Notes: a model not told the origin generated them from the letters alone. DNA of 45,248 nucleotides from Muribaculaceae bacterium (GCA_016290325.1 JAEETL010000005.1:69019-114266); one strand, 5' to 3'. Positions 24,397-34,449 are shown, numbered from the stretch's first letter. Translations and numbers: made by a program.

Positions 24397-25854
24397 ATGA
24401 AAAAATTTTTCTTTATGGTACTGTTCGCAATGTGTTGGATGGCATTGTCAGTACAGGCTCAATCGTTGCCCTCAGGAATTAAGTATGGCAACCTCTCCTC
24501 CACGGTCTTTGGAGACCTGAATTTTGACAACGAGGTCAACATCGCCGACATCAACGTGCTGGTTGACCTTATCCTCAGGGGCCCGGTTACCCCACCAAGT
24601 TCTTATATGACCATTGCTGAGTTTAAGGCCAATCACTGGCAAGATGCGGTCAATTACGTCGACACGATTACCGAGGATGAAGTGATCCACGGTTGGGTGG
24701 TGAGCAGCGACGAGTCGGGCAACATCTACAAGTCGCTCTACATCATGGACGAGTCGGGTGCAGGAATCACTATCTCGATCAACAAGACGAACCTCTACCA
24801 GGACTACCCCATCGGCCAGGAGATTATCCTGTCGATGAAGGATCACTGGGTGGGCAAGTACTGTGGCCAGCAGCTGATCGGCCACCCATCATGGTATGCT
24901 AACGGCGAAGTGTGGGAAACGACATTCCTGCCTGTTGACGAGTGGGAAGAGATTGCCACCGTTCAGGGCAGCCCAGATCCTAGCCAAGCCCAGCCTGTTG
25001 ACGTCAGCTTGGCCGACTTTGCCGGCAAGACCGACGCTGAGACACTGCTGCGCTACCAGGGCATGCTGGTGCGCATCAGCGACGTGAGCTTTGAGGCAGC
25101 CGACGGGTATGTCACCTTCGGCGAAACCACGTCATCGTCGACCAACCGCATTATCGTTGATGCTAATGGCAATGAGCTCATCGTGCGCAACAGCAATTAC
25201 GCAGACTTCATCAACGACATTCTGCCCAGGGGCCTTGTCGACGTGGTGGGTGTGCTCAGTTTCTATGCCTCTAGGGAAAATGCCAGTGGCAGATGGCAAC
25301 TCTACCTGCGCGACAGGAATGACGTGATAGGCGGCGACGTCACGCCTCCTGCCGCTGAAACCTTGACTGAATTGAACGAGGACTTTGAGAATGGTTTGCC
25401 TGGTCCGTGGACAAACGAACAGGTAAGCGGTGACAAGACCTGGTATAATGGCCAATATAACAATAACGGATATGCCGCCATGACAGGCTATAGAGGCATA
25501 CAGCCTCCATTTGACGCCTGGCTCATCACCCCGGCGCTCAACATCAAGGACGCTGCCAGGAAGGTGCTGAATTTCCGCACCGAGGTGAACGGCTACGGCA
25601 GCACAACAAGTACGTTTGAGGTGTATGTACTTAACAGCAACTCACCATTTACGGCTTCCGTCAAGGTGAAGCTCAACCCCACTCTCCCCACAGCGCCCGC
25701 GAGCGGCTACAGCAACTGGGTTGAATCGGGCGACATCGACCTGAGCCAGTGGGGTGACGGTGTGTATTACATCGGTTTCCGCTATTATGCCACACCCGAT
25801 GCCAACTATGCCACCTGGTGCCTCGACGACGTGAAATTTAACGTCGCTGAATAA
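24397..25854 (+). CDS. Secreted DUF5689-type OB-fold protein with N-terminal dockerin repeat and choice-of-anchor J domain
   Basis: 485 residues with a signal peptide ending near SVQAQS. A single dockerin-like unit (about 38-66, DLNFDNEVNIADINVLVDLIL) lies at the mature N terminus instead of the usual pair. Residues about 68-320 match the DUF5689 pattern: MTIAEFKANH, VIHGWVVSSDESGNIYKSLYI, GVLSFYASRENASGRWQLYL and RDRNDVIGG. This is an OB-fold region often seen beside secreted nucleases in Bacteroidetes. Residues about 340-485 form a jelly-roll of the choice-of-anchor J/cleaved-adhesin type (FENGLPGPWTNE, WLITPALNI, WCLDDVKFNV). No catalytic site is seen. It follows the structured leader RNA and ends at a hairpin terminator. 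Confidence 0.8.
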   Translation: MKKFFFMVLFAMCWMALSVQAQSLPSGIKYGNLSSTVFGDLNFDNEVNIADINVLVDLILRGPVTPPSSYMTIAEFKANHWQDAVNYVDTITEDEVIHGWVVSSDESGNIYKSLYIMDESGAGITISINKTNLYQDYPIGQEIILSMKDHWVGKYCGQQLIGHPSWYANGEVWETTFLPVDEWEEIATVQGSPDPSQAQPVDVSLADFAGKTDAETLLRYQGMLVRISDVSFEAADGYVTFGETTSSSTNRIIVDANGNELIVRNSNYADFINDILPRGLVDVVGVLSFYASRENASGRWQLYLRDRNDVIGGDVTPPAAETLTELNEDFENGLPGPWTNEQVSGDKTWYNGQYNNNGYAAMTGYRGIQPPFDAWLITPALNIKDAARKVLNFRTEVNGYGSTTSTFEVYVLNSNSPFTASVKVKLNPTLPTAPASGYSNWVESGDIDLSQWGDGVYYIGFRYYATPDANYATWCLDDVKFNVAE

Positions 25855-25898
25855 GCTCGAGAATGATTATTTATCAAATAATTAGCCACCATTAATCA

Positions 25899-25951
25899 CA
25901 ACGGGTCCATTTCCATCAAAGAGAACCCACAGGGGTGGACCCGTTGCTTTT
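25899..25951 (+). terminator. Hairpin terminator after the DUF5689-type gene
   Basis: CAACGGGTCCA (25899-25909) pairs perfectly with TGGACCCGTTG (25936-25946), followed by CTTTTAA. The 26-base loop is long. The hairpin lies 20 bases before the next start, so it may also affect that gene. Confidence 0.7.
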
Positions 25952-25965
25952 AACCCTAAACTACA

Positions 25966-27306
25966 ATGAAAAAAATCTTTACGCTCCTCATGATGTGTGT
26001 GATGGCCAGTGCGGCACTCGCCCAAAAAGCGTCGGGTGAACCAGCCATCAACTGGTCGGCACCCGCGACCATCGCTTTGACCGATGACTATACCAGGATT
26101 TTCCCTGATGCCATCGTGCTGTGGCAGCATAACAAATACCTGTACTTGAAATACCAAGAGGACTTAGGCCCAATCACTTACCTGCTTGTTTATGGCGAGA
26201 CAGGACAGATCTACCAACAAGGTGATGTGATTCCTGCCGGATTTGGAGGAAGGTTAACCGAGTATAACGGAGAGCCTGAACTCACCAATCTATTTGGATT
26301 CATGCCCCCCATCGGTCATGTGGAAGTGGTTCCTGATGACATCCCGGTAACAGATATAGGTCATGACTACTTTGCCCACTATGTCTCACTCAAGCATGTT
26401 ACCGTGAGCGACCTGAATGGGAAGAATTTTAAGATTACCGATGCCCAAGGCAATGAGGCCGTCGGGTTTAACCAGTTTGACCAGGCTGTGGAAAACGGGT
26501 ATTATGAAGAGCTCACCGGCATTATCGGCTCGTATGCTAGAGACGTAATTGTTTATGAGTTCCTACCCATCATCTGGCACGATTCTTTCACAGTGAATTG
26601 TCTGGAAGATCTTTATGAACTCGGGGCTGGCTATGTCGGCCGAATCAAGCTCAAAGCCATCTATCAGAACAGGAGTTACTTGTATGTTCAGGATTTTTGT
26701 GGTCAATATGGCCTGATATATGGCGACATAGGCATCGTGATCAACGATGGCGACATCATCGAGGGCACTTGTACCCTCTCCACCTATGCGGGCAGCTTTC
26801 AATTAACCCCGGTTGGAGACTGGGAAGTCATTAGCCATGGGCCAAAAGTTGAACCTGAAGTGCTGCCGATTGAAGAATTGACACTTGACATGGTACACTG
26901 GTACGTGAAAATCTATGATATCGAGATTGCTAAGATGTTATCGCACAACAAGTATTTGATCAGGGATTCAACGGGTGGTGTTATCATGTATAACAGATTT
27001 GATATTAATATCCCGTTCAATGGTCTTAAAGGCTACTGGGAATCTAAATTAGACGTGAACAAAGACGGAGAAATCAACATTGCCGACGTCAATTACGTCA
27101 TGGAAGAAATCCTCACCGGACAGCACGACACGGTTGGCAGCAGGAGCTATGTGATTGGATTTGTGGGGGTTTATCAAGGAATGATTCAGATTTATCCTAT
27201 CGAGATATCTGAGGAGGATCAACGCGCGAGCTGTGACGTGAATTGGGATAACGAGGTCAATATCGGCGATATAAACATGATTATTGAATATATCATCAGA
27301 CATTGA
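25966..27306 (+). CDS. Secreted OB-fold repeat protein with split dockerin repeats
   Basis: 446 residues with a signal peptide ending near AALAQK. About three OB-like modules follow: YLYLKYQEDLGPITYLLVYG, DYFAHYVSLKHVTVSDLNGK with DAQGNEAVG, and YLYVQDFCGQYGLIYGD. One dockerin-like unit (DVNKDGEINIADVNYVMEEI) sits inside the last module at about 363-385. The module then resumes (RSYVIGFVGVYQGMIQIYP), and a second unit (DVNWDNEVNIGDINMIIEYI) ends the protein. In the related protein at 28072 the same module is not interrupted and both units are at the end. No catalytic motif; a binding role is inferred. Confidence 0.75.
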   Translation: MKKIFTLLMMCVMASAALAQKASGEPAINWSAPATIALTDDYTRIFPDAIVLWQHNKYLYLKYQEDLGPITYLLVYGETGQIYQQGDVIPAGFGGRLTEYNGEPELTNLFGFMPPIGHVEVVPDDIPVTDIGHDYFAHYVSLKHVTVSDLNGKNFKITDAQGNEAVGFNQFDQAVENGYYEELTGIIGSYARDVIVYEFLPIIWHDSFTVNCLEDLYELGAGYVGRIKLKAIYQNRSYLYVQDFCGQYGLIYGDIGIVINDGDIIEGTCTLSTYAGSFQLTPVGDWEVISHGPKVEPEVLPIEELTLDMVHWYVKIYDIEIAKMLSHNKYLIRDSTGGVIMYNRFDINIPFNGLKGYWESKLDVNKDGEINIADVNYVMEEILTGQHDTVGSRSYVIGFVGVYQGMIQIYPIEISEEDQRASCDVNWDNEVNIGDINMIIEYIIRH

Positions 27307-27349
27307 CATTCAATCCACAAGAGAGCTGACGAGATGTGACGGTTTTTTC

Positions 27350-27381
27350 TTGGCACGGTGGCAAAAAAGCATTACCTTTGC
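27350..27381 (+). promoter_or_regulatory. Promoter of ruvC
   Basis: TTGG (27350-27353) and TACCTTTGC (27373-27381) have 19-base spacing. The start of transcription would be about 10 bases before the ATG at 27396, which rules out the longer in-frame start. Confidence 0.75.
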
Positions 27382-27395
27382 CAACACGAGAAGAA

Positions 27396-27959
27396 ATGGA
27401 GCACCAGTACGAAAATATCATCATCGGCATCGACCCGGGCACCAATGTGATGGGTTATGCCTTGCTGGGGGTGAACGGCAAGACTCCCGAGCTCATCGTC
27501 ATGGGCGTGCTGCAGCTGGGCCGCATGGAGGACCACTACATGAAGCTCAGGCACATCTATGAGCGCGTGAGCGGCGTGATTGCCGAGTACCTGCCCGACG
27601 AGATGGCGATTGAGGCCCCATTCTATGGCAAGAACGTGCAGTCGATGCTCAAGCTTGGCCGTGCCCAGGGTGTGGCGATGGTCGCCGCCCTGAACCGCGA
27701 GATTCCCATCACCGAGTATGAGCCGCGCAAGATCAAGATGGCCATCACGGGCAATGGTGCCGCCAGCAAGGAACAGGTGGCACTGATGCTACAACGCACG
27801 CTGCACATCGACGAGGCCCAGATGCCTGCCCTTCTCGACGCCACCGATGCCCTCGCCGCCGCGCTGTGCCATTTTTATGAGCGCCAGAAACCCGTCCAGT
27901 CCCACGGCTCCAAATCGTGGAAAGCGTTCATCGCCCAGCATCCTGACCGCGTGGTTTAA
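27396..27959 (+). CDS. ruvC: Crossover junction endodeoxyribonuclease RuvC
   Basis: 187 residues from the ATG at 27396; an upstream in-frame start at 27336 would precede the promoter. The four acidic active-site residues are present: Asp13 in GIDPGT, Glu73 in [11 protein letters not shown], and Asp148 and Asp151 in [14 protein letters not shown]. Their spacing fits E. coli RuvC (7, 66, 138, 141). The enzyme cuts Holliday junctions with RuvAB. It is a core gene sitting between two secreted OB-fold/dockerin genes, so those neighbours may have been inserted around it. Confidence 0.97.
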   Translation: MEHQYENIIIGIDPGTNVMGYALLGVNGKTPELIVMGVLQLGRMEDHYMKLRHIYERVSGVIAEYLPDEMAIEAPFYGKNVQSMLKLGRAQGVAMVAALNREIPITEYEPRKIKMAITGNGAASKEQVALMLQRTLHIDEAQMPALLDATDALAAALCHFYERQKPVQSHGSKSWKAFIAQHPDRVV

Positions 27960-28017
27960 GCCATGCGGACAGCTTTAGGGACAATGATAGTGTAACAAAA
28001 CACATCTGTTGGAAGTA

Positions 28018-28053
28018 TAACCGCCCTGCGGGCGGGAAATTAAGACAAATTTT
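28018..28053. repeat. 36-base hairpin repeat, copy 2
   Basis: TAACCGCCC, loop TGC, GGGCGG, GAAATTAA, ACAAATTTT. It matches 9354-9389 except at three positions, two of them in the hairpin loop. Here it lies 18 bases before a start codon, so it would be in the leader. Confidence 0.75.
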
Positions 28054-28071
28054 CAATTCCATAATAAGCTT

Positions 28072-30552
28072 ATGAAAAAAATATTATCACTAGCAATAAT
28101 GTGGGTGGTGGCACTTAATGCATTCGCCACATTTGTGTGCACGTTTGACCCGGCAGTGGACAGGGACATCTCTGGCAATGAGGGCATCGGCAGTTATGAA
28201 CTGCAAAAAAACGGCATCACAGTCAAGGTTGATGGCGGCCGCGTGACCGACATCCACTACCGGGTGTACAAGCATTACAACATGACCATCAGTTCTAGTT
28301 CGGGTCCAATTACCAACATCACGCTTGAATGCATTGCCCCGAATGATATCCAGTTTGGCCCAGGCTGCTTTGAGTGTAACACGGGAAGCTATGACTGGAT
28401 TGAAAAGATTGGCCAATGGAGCGGCATGAGCGACACGGTGACATTCACCGCCAGCACAGCACAAGTGCGCATGAGCCTCATCACCGTGACCATTGACGGC
28501 GATGGAAGTGAGCAGATAACGCTTATGCCTCCTATCATAACCCCTGAAGAAGGCATCTACACATCACCGATTCAGGTAAAAATGAGATGCCCCACCAGCG
28601 GTGCGGTGATTCACTACACCACTGACGGCAGCGACCCCACGACGGCCTCGGCACTTTATGAAGCGCCCTTCAATTTAAACGAGAACTGCACAGTTAAAGC
28701 CATCTCAGCCATTGACAGCCTAATAAGTCCAGTGGTGAGCGCGACTTATGAATTCCAGCCACGCATCTACGGGCTGGGCGACGCCAGTTCACTCCCCACA
28801 GGAGCCACAGTTGAGTTTGGCTATAATGCGACAGTATTATACAACGACTATTACATTACCTTCTTGAAGGACGAGACAGGGTATGCGGCTCTAAATATCG
28901 ACCACACAAGCTTAAATGACGGCGATGTCATCCAAGCAGGCTATACTGCTACTGCTGGAGGTTCCTTTAACCTTAGGATGCCCGAGATATCCCATGCTAC
29001 AGGCTTGAGAGTGGCACCCTACCCCAATCAGCCCATCGCCCGCCAAGTTTCCATCAGGCAACTCAGCAGCTGCATACCAGGCGAGTTTGTGGTCCTGCGC
29101 GATGTGACTCTGAACCCCTATACCCGCACATTGACCGATGCCCAAGGTAATTCTTGCGGGGTATATCAAGAGTTTTACTTCCCCACAGTGGTTCCCAATG
29201 GCGAATATGAATATGAGCCCGATGACGAATATGTCATCGTGTTAAATAGTAACTTGGTTTACTTGACGAGGAATATTCATTACTACGGCCTTGGATATGA
29301 CTATAGCGGCTTGAGGGACAATGACGAGGTGAGGTTACGTTTTAACACGACGGTGCTGTATCAACACGATGACCGCCTATTTGCCAAGGATTGCACGGGT
29401 TACGGAATGATATATGGCCTAAACGGGTACACCTTTGCCCCGGGAGACGTCATCCCACCTGAAATCTATCTCAAAAAGACCCTAGTCGATGGAGAGATGA
29501 GATTGAAATACTCCAGATATGAGGTCCGACCAGTATCAGGCAACGAGCCTGTTGAGCCCGAGGAGATCGGGGTGAATGACATGGGACACGGCTATTGGGC
29601 CCACTATGTTGTGCTCAGGGATGTCACCGTGAGCGCCCTCGACAACGGCGATTTCATCATGACCGATGCCCAGGGCAACACCTGCTTGGGGCGCAACAGC
29701 TTTGAGCAGCCGCTCCCCGAGGGGCATTATCCGGAGCTATTGGGCATTGTGGACTGTTATCAGTCATCTGAGGGGGGGCTGGTTTATGGCTTGTTGCCCA
29801 TTGTCAACATCATCGCCGAGGTGAGCACCCTTAACGAGCTGTATGCCCTTGAGGGAACCCAGATTGCACGGTTCACCGAGCCCTTGACGGTGATTTACCA
29901 GTATGGACCCATGCTGTATGTGACCGATAAAGAGTATACCGATGGACTGGTTTACGGTTCCCAGACCACGACATTCAACAACGGCGACATCATTTCCGAC
30001 GCAATGGGTCACTGGTCTATCCATAACTTTGGCAACAGCTACTATCCACGCGACACCAGGGTTGTCACCCCCATTGGCAATTGGGAAGTGAGCGGCCAGG
30101 GTGCCGCCATACGGCCAGCCGAAATCAACATTGAGGACATCACTCCCGACATGGTGCATCGCTACGTTGAGGTACGAGACTTGTTGAGGTATCTCAGTTA
30201 TGAGTTGTATAAACCGGGTGTATATCCCAGGCTGACTCTGGAAAACAAATTCAGAATCGACTTGCCGACATTAAAAAATGACAAAATGTATGATGTCATA
30301 GGATTTTTGGCATCCGATAACATCATTTATCCTCTAGAGGTCATCGAACACGACATCGTGACCTATCCCACGGGTGACGTGAACGGCGACAACGAGGTGA
30401 ACGTGTCGGACATCGGGGCACTCATCCATGTCATTGAGGGCGCTCATGACAACAGCAACGGTCGAGCCGACGTGAACGGTGACGGTGAAGTGAACATCAG
30501 CGACGTGAACTCCGTTATCTCCATCATTCTGGCTGGCGGGGCGCAGGATTGA
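28072..30552 (+). CDS. Secreted OB-fold repeat protein with chitobiase-like domain and C-terminal dockerin pair
   Basis: 826 residues with a signal peptide ending near LNAFA. An N-terminal beta domain (about 20-145) is followed by a chitobiase/hexosaminidase C-terminal-like domain (about 155-225; VIHYTTDGSDPTTASALYEAP). Four or five OB-like modules follow, with repeated phrases such as GHGYWAHYVVLRDVTVSALD, DAQGNTC, LYVTDKEYTDGLVYG and VIGFLASDNIIYPLEVIEH. Two dockerin loops end the protein: DVNGDNEVNVSD and DVNGDGEVNISD. It is clearly related to the protein at 25966 across ruvC. No catalytic residue set is seen; a carbohydrate- or nucleic-acid-binding surface role is only an inference. Confidence 0.78.
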   Translation: MKKILSLAIMWVVALNAFATFVCTFDPAVDRDISGNEGIGSYELQKNGITVKVDGGRVTDIHYRVYKHYNMTISSSSGPITNITLECIAPNDIQFGPGCFECNTGSYDWIEKIGQWSGMSDTVTFTASTAQVRMSLITVTIDGDGSEQITLMPPIITPEEGIYTSPIQVKMRCPTSGAVIHYTTDGSDPTTASALYEAPFNLNENCTVKAISAIDSLISPVVSATYEFQPRIYGLGDASSLPTGATVEFGYNATVLYNDYYITFLKDETGYAALNIDHTSLNDGDVIQAGYTATAGGSFNLRMPEISHATGLRVAPYPNQPIARQVSIRQLSSCIPGEFVVLRDVTLNPYTRTLTDAQGNSCGVYQEFYFPTVVPNGEYEYEPDDEYVIVLNSNLVYLTRNIHYYGLGYDYSGLRDNDEVRLRFNTTVLYQHDDRLFAKDCTGYGMIYGLNGYTFAPGDVIPPEIYLKKTLVDGEMRLKYSRYEVRPVSGNEPVEPEEIGVNDMGHGYWAHYVVLRDVTVSALDNGDFIMTDAQGNTCLGRNSFEQPLPEGHYPELLGIVDCYQSSEGGLVYGLLPIVNIIAEVSTLNELYALEGTQIARFTEPLTVIYQYGPMLYVTDKEYTDGLVYGSQTTTFNNGDIISDAMGHWSIHNFGNSYYPRDTRVVTPIGNWEVSGQGAAIRPAEINIEDITPDMVHRYVEVRDLLRYLSYELYKPGVYPRLTLENKFRIDLPTLKNDKMYDVIGFLASDNIIYPLEVIEHDIVTYPTGDVNGDNEVNVSDIGALIHVIEGAHDNSNGRADVNGDGEVNISDVNSVISIILAGGAQD

Positions 30553-30581
30553 CGCACCTTTATCAACTGATATTGATATTG

Positions 30582-30610
30582 ACGGGCGACGCCATAATTG
30601 TTCGCCCGAA
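30582..30610. terminator. Hairpin after the OB-fold/dockerin gene
   Basis: CGGGCGA and TCGCCCG pair around an 11-base loop about 30 bases after the stop at 30552. It is followed by A residues, not T, on the plus strand, so termination is uncertain. The rest of 30553-31016 is AT-rich leader and promoter sequence, with a possible decayed GGGCGGGAAA repeat fragment at about 30621. Confidence 0.4.
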
Positions 30611-30876
30611 AAAAGCTGCGCTCTAACGGGCGGGAAAACTTGTGCAAACCAATGGCCATGAAGTTCACTTCAATGGCTAAGGTGCCGCATAGTTTCGGAT
30701 TATTAAATCAAACCTGAATAAAAATTCATTCAATAACAGAATATTTTTATTTAATTATTTTTGAAATTTGATTTTTTTCCCGTGCGATAGCACGGTCAAT
30801 AAAGCCAATCTTTATTATTACACACCCCCACAAATAGGATTATTTCTGTTAAGAGAGCCCAATTTTCTCCGAAAAA

Positions 30877-30909
30877 TTTCGGTAAATTCTAAAAAAATGC
30901 TAATTTAGC
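30877..30909 (+). promoter_or_regulatory. Probable promoter of the susC/susD-like pair
   Basis: TTTCG (30877-30881) and TAATTTAGC (30901-30909) have 19-base spacing, each with one mismatch to consensus. It gives a leader of about 100 bases. Confidence 0.45.
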
Positions 30910-31016
30910 GGGCTGATTTTAATGACTGATAGCAATTATGACTACAAATCAATCAACTTGACACCAATACATTATTTATAATTAACCATTATTTATTCAC
31001 CAAAAAACTAAAAGGC

Positions 31017-34000
31017 ATGAAAGAGAAAGAAAACCTTTTCAACTTCATCAAGAGAGCCGGTTTGACGGTTGCCTTCGCGTTTATGGCAATGATTGCACTG
31101 GCCCAAGTGAACGGTGTGGTCGTTGACCCGAACGGGGAGCCTGTCATCGGTGCCTCAGTCAAAGTTTTAGGCGGTTCCATGGGTACTGTTACCGACATAG
31201 GAGGTAACTTCACCTTGAACTGCCCGACGACCAGTACGCTGGAGATCAGCTACATTGGTTATCAGACCCAGGCTGTCGACCTGAAGGGCCGCAGCTCAGT
31301 CAACATCGAGATGCACGAGGCTGCTAACGCGCTGAGTGAAGTCGTTGTGACTGGTATGGGTATCAAGAAAGACCAGAAGAAGCTGGGTTACGCTGTGAGC
31401 TCGGTAACTGCCGAGGAGCTCGTGAAGACGGGTGCTCCCAACTTTGCTACCGCCCTCTATGGTAAGGCAGCTGGTGTGCGCATCGCCGCCGCTCCTGGTG
31501 GTAACGTTTCGGCTGTTTCTATCAACATCCGTGGCTTCTCGTCAATCACTGGTACCACCCAGCCGCTGATCGTTCTTGACGGTGTGCCCATTCACAATGG
31601 CGACACCAATAACGACGGTTACTGGGACAACCAGCGCATCAACTCCAACGGTTTGGTGGACATCAACCCCGATGACATCGAGAACATCTCGATCCTGAAG
31701 GGTGCCGCCGCATCGGCCCTCTATGGTTCAGAGGCTGCCAACGGCGTTGTGATGATCACCACCAAGAAGGGTGCTGCCGGTACTGGCACCAATGTCGAGT
31801 TCGGTGTTAACCTGAGCTGGGACAAGGTGGCCTATATGCCCGACATCCAGCGCGAGTTCGGTCCCGGTTATGACAACTGGGTACTGGGTGACAACAACCC
31901 CGACGCTTTATCAGGTTTCCGTCAGACACGCTTTGACCGCAACGGCAACAAGATCTGGACACCCAACCGTGAGACTTATTACAGCTACGGTGCCCGCTAC
32001 GACGGCCGTGAGGTAACCTACTTTGACGGTACCACGCGCCCCTACGAGCCCATTAAGGGCAACCAGTGGAACGAGGTGTTCCGCACCGGTTTCAACCAGG
32101 CTTACAATGTGGCCATCACCAACGCCACCGAGAAGAACAACGTTCGTTTCTCTTACACCTACAATGACGTACAGGCTACTCAGTTCAACTCGAACAACAA
32201 CAAGCACAACTTCAACCTGAGCGGTACCTTCGGTATCACCAAGAACATCAAGTTGAACTATGCTGCTACCTACATGAGCCAGTACATCAAGAACCGTCCC
32301 TATCGTATCAGCCGTATCGTCTGCAACTATTCGGGTATGTTCGGCGGCTTCACCGATGTGAAGTACATCCGTGAGCACACCATGACCAGCCTGGGTTACA
32401 TGAACAGCGTTGCTGCTGTCAACGGCGGTTCAGCCAACACCCTGACTCCCGATGAGCAGTTCCTCTACTCGCCCATGGGCTCGACCTCACTGATCAGCGA
32501 GTACTTCTGGAACATTATGGGTAAGGTACAGGAGGAGCGCCACAACCGTTTCATCGGTTCGGTGAACCCCACCTGGGAAATCATCCCCGGCCTGACCCTG
32601 GGTGCCCGCATCGCTACCGACTTGACCACCGACAAGATCGAGAACAAGAACTACAGTGAGAACTCTCACATGTTCTCGAGCAATGGTGAATACAGCGACA
32701 GCTATGCTCTGGCTAACAGCAAGTATGAGATCATCTACGGCGACGTGATGTTGAGCTGGGACAAGACCTTTAACGATGTCCACAACTTTACCGCCAACAT
32801 CGGTTACAACGCCCGTCAAGAGAACTACTTCCGTTCTAACGTGAGCACCAGCAAGGGTCTGAGCCAGGAGAACTGGTTCAACCTGAATGCTTCGGTGGGC
32901 ACCAAGAACGCCAACATGAACAAGCAGGAATTGCTCCGTACCGGTATGTTCCTGACCGCCAGCTACGGTTATGACTACTGGGCATACATCGAGGGTACCA
33001 TCCGCAACGAGAAGACCTCGACCTTGAAGAAGGGCAACAACTCCTTCTGGTATCCTTCGGTGAGCGGTAGCATCCTGTTCTCCGAGATGATGAAGGATAA
33101 GCGTCCCGACTGGTTTGACTATGGTAAGCTCCGCGCTTCGTTCGGTATCGTGGGTAACGCCCCCGGCATCTACAGCGCCGTTAACGCCTACAGCCAGGGA
33201 ACCATCAACCGTGGTGACACCTACATCTACAACTACATCGACACCAGGGTTGGTAACGAGAGTATCCGTCCCGAGAAGAAGTACGAGTTTGAGGTTGGTC
33301 TCGAGGGCAAGTTCTTACACGATCGTCTGGGCTTTGAGTTCTCGTTCTACAGCAACGACATCAAGGATCAGATCCTGCAAACCACCGCTGCCTACTCTAT
33401 GGGTGCTGCCAGCATGCTGATGAACGTCGGTGAGCTGACCAACAAGGGTGTTGAGCTCGGTATCTACGGCACTCCCGTTCAGACCTCCGACTTCCGTTGG
33501 GATCTGCGCGCCAACATTGCCTTCAACAAGAACAAGGTTAAAAAGCTTGCCGATGGTCTTGACATCTTGGCACATCAGAACTTTGACAATGGTGCCGCTC
33601 AGCTCGAGTCTCACGTTGGTGAGCCTATGGGTGACTGGTACACCTACACTTGGAAGACCGATGACAAGGGTAACTACTTGACCAGCAACGGTCTCTACAT
33701 CACCGATACCGAGACCCGTCACAAGGTGGGTAACGCTATGCCGGACGCCGTCGGTGGTTTCGGTACCAGCTTCACTTGGAAGAACTGGACCCTGGATGCC
33801 GCCTTCGACTTCCGCATCGGTGGTGACGTGCTGAACCTGCCGTGGCAGTACTACATGGACACCGGTATCATCGGCGAGGCCGTTGGTGCTCGTGATGCCC
33901 AGAGCGGCGGTCTGTTCTACTACAGCACTGTTGATGATGTAAACGACAAGGGCAGCATCGTTCAAGTTAGCGCTCCCGCTAACTACAAGCGCGGCGAGAC

Positions 34001-34409
34001 CATGATCGACGGTCACTATGTTTGGGACAATGGTGTGATCCAGCCCGGTGTTAACGAAGATGGCACCCCCAACACGACCATCGTTACCCAGTTCGAGATC
34101 AACGACATGCAGTATGGTTGGGGTACCAGCTCCACCCAGAGCTATGCCATGGCTATCCAGGACAACAGCTACGTTAAGTGCCGTGAGCTCAGCCTCACCT
34201 ACATGTTGCCCAAGTCGCTGACCAGCAAGTTCGCTTGCAGCCGCCTGTCGATTTCGGCATTTGCCCGCAACCCGTTCTATGTATATCGTGCTCTCAAGAT
34301 CTTTGATGCTGAGACCACCGATGGTACCAACTGGATCTACCAAGCACAGGTTGGTGGTTCTACCGCCAGCACCCGCACCTTTGGTGTCGCCCTGCGTGCA
34401 AACTTCTAA
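31017..34409 (+). CDS. SusC/RagA-family TonB-linked outer-membrane protein
   Basis: 1130 residues. A signal peptide ends near IALAQ. A carboxypeptidase-like repeat follows (about 30-105; GVVVDPNGEPVIGASVKVLG and EISYIGYQTQ). After it come the TonB-box-like SEVVVTGMG and a plug with RIAAAPGGNVSAVSINIRGFSS and PLIVLDGVPIHNGD, including the SILKGAAASALYGSEAANGV motif. The rest is a 22-strand barrel ending in ALRANF, with the aromatic C terminus typical of outer-membrane barrels. It forms a transporter with the SusD-like lipoprotein 40 bases downstream. Substrate is unknown; no glycoside hydrolase lies next to the pair. Codon use (GGT, CGT, ACC) suggests strong expression. Confidence 0.97.
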   Translation: MKEKENLFNFIKRAGLTVAFAFMAMIALAQVNGVVVDPNGEPVIGASVKVLGGSMGTVTDIGGNFTLNCPTTSTLEISYIGYQTQAVDLKGRSSVNIEMHEAANALSEVVVTGMGIKKDQKKLGYAVSSVTAEELVKTGAPNFATALYGKAAGVRIAAAPGGNVSAVSINIRGFSSITGTTQPLIVLDGVPIHNGDTNNDGYWDNQRINSNGLVDINPDDIENISILKGAAASALYGSEAANGVVMITTKKGAAGTGTNVEFGVNLSWDKVAYMPDIQREFGPGYDNWVLGDNNPDALSGFRQTRFDRNGNKIWTPNRETYYSYGARYDGREVTYFDGTTRPYEPIKGNQWNEVFRTGFNQAYNVAITNATEKNNVRFSYTYNDVQATQFNSNNNKHNFNLSGTFGITKNIKLNYAATYMSQYIKNRPYRISRIVCNYSGMFGGFTDVKYIREHTMTSLGYMNSVAAVNGGSANTLTPDEQFLYSPMGSTSLISEYFWNIMGKVQEERHNRFIGSVNPTWEIIPGLTLGARIATDLTTDKIENKNYSENSHMFSSNGEYSDSYALANSKYEIIYGDVMLSWDKTFNDVHNFTANIGYNARQENYFRSNVSTSKGLSQENWFNLNASVGTKNANMNKQELLRTGMFLTASYGYDYWAYIEGTIRNEKTSTLKKGNNSFWYPSVSGSILFSEMMKDKRPDWFDYGKLRASFGIVGNAPGIYSAVNAYSQGTINRGDTYIYNYIDTRVGNESIRPEKKYEFEVGLEGKFLHDRLGFEFSFYSNDIKDQILQTTAAYSMGAASMLMNVGELTNKGVELGIYGTPVQTSDFRWDLRANIAFNKNKVKKLADGLDILAHQNFDNGAAQLESHVGEPMGDWYTYTWKTDDKGNYLTSNGLYITDTETRHKVGNAMPDAVGGFGTSFTWKNWTLDAAFDFRIGGDVLNLPWQYYMDTGIIGEAVGARDAQSGGLFYYSTVDDVNDKGSIVQVSAPANYKRGETMIDGHYVWDNGVIQPGVNEDGTPNTTIVTQFEINDMQYGWGTSSTQSYAMAIQDNSYVKCRELSLTYMLPKSLTSKFACSRLSISAFARNPFYVYRALKIFDAETTDGTNWIYQAQVGGSTASTRTFGVALRANF

Positions 34410-34449
34410 TGCGTGAACCAGTAAAAATTGCAAACAATTTAAGAAGACA

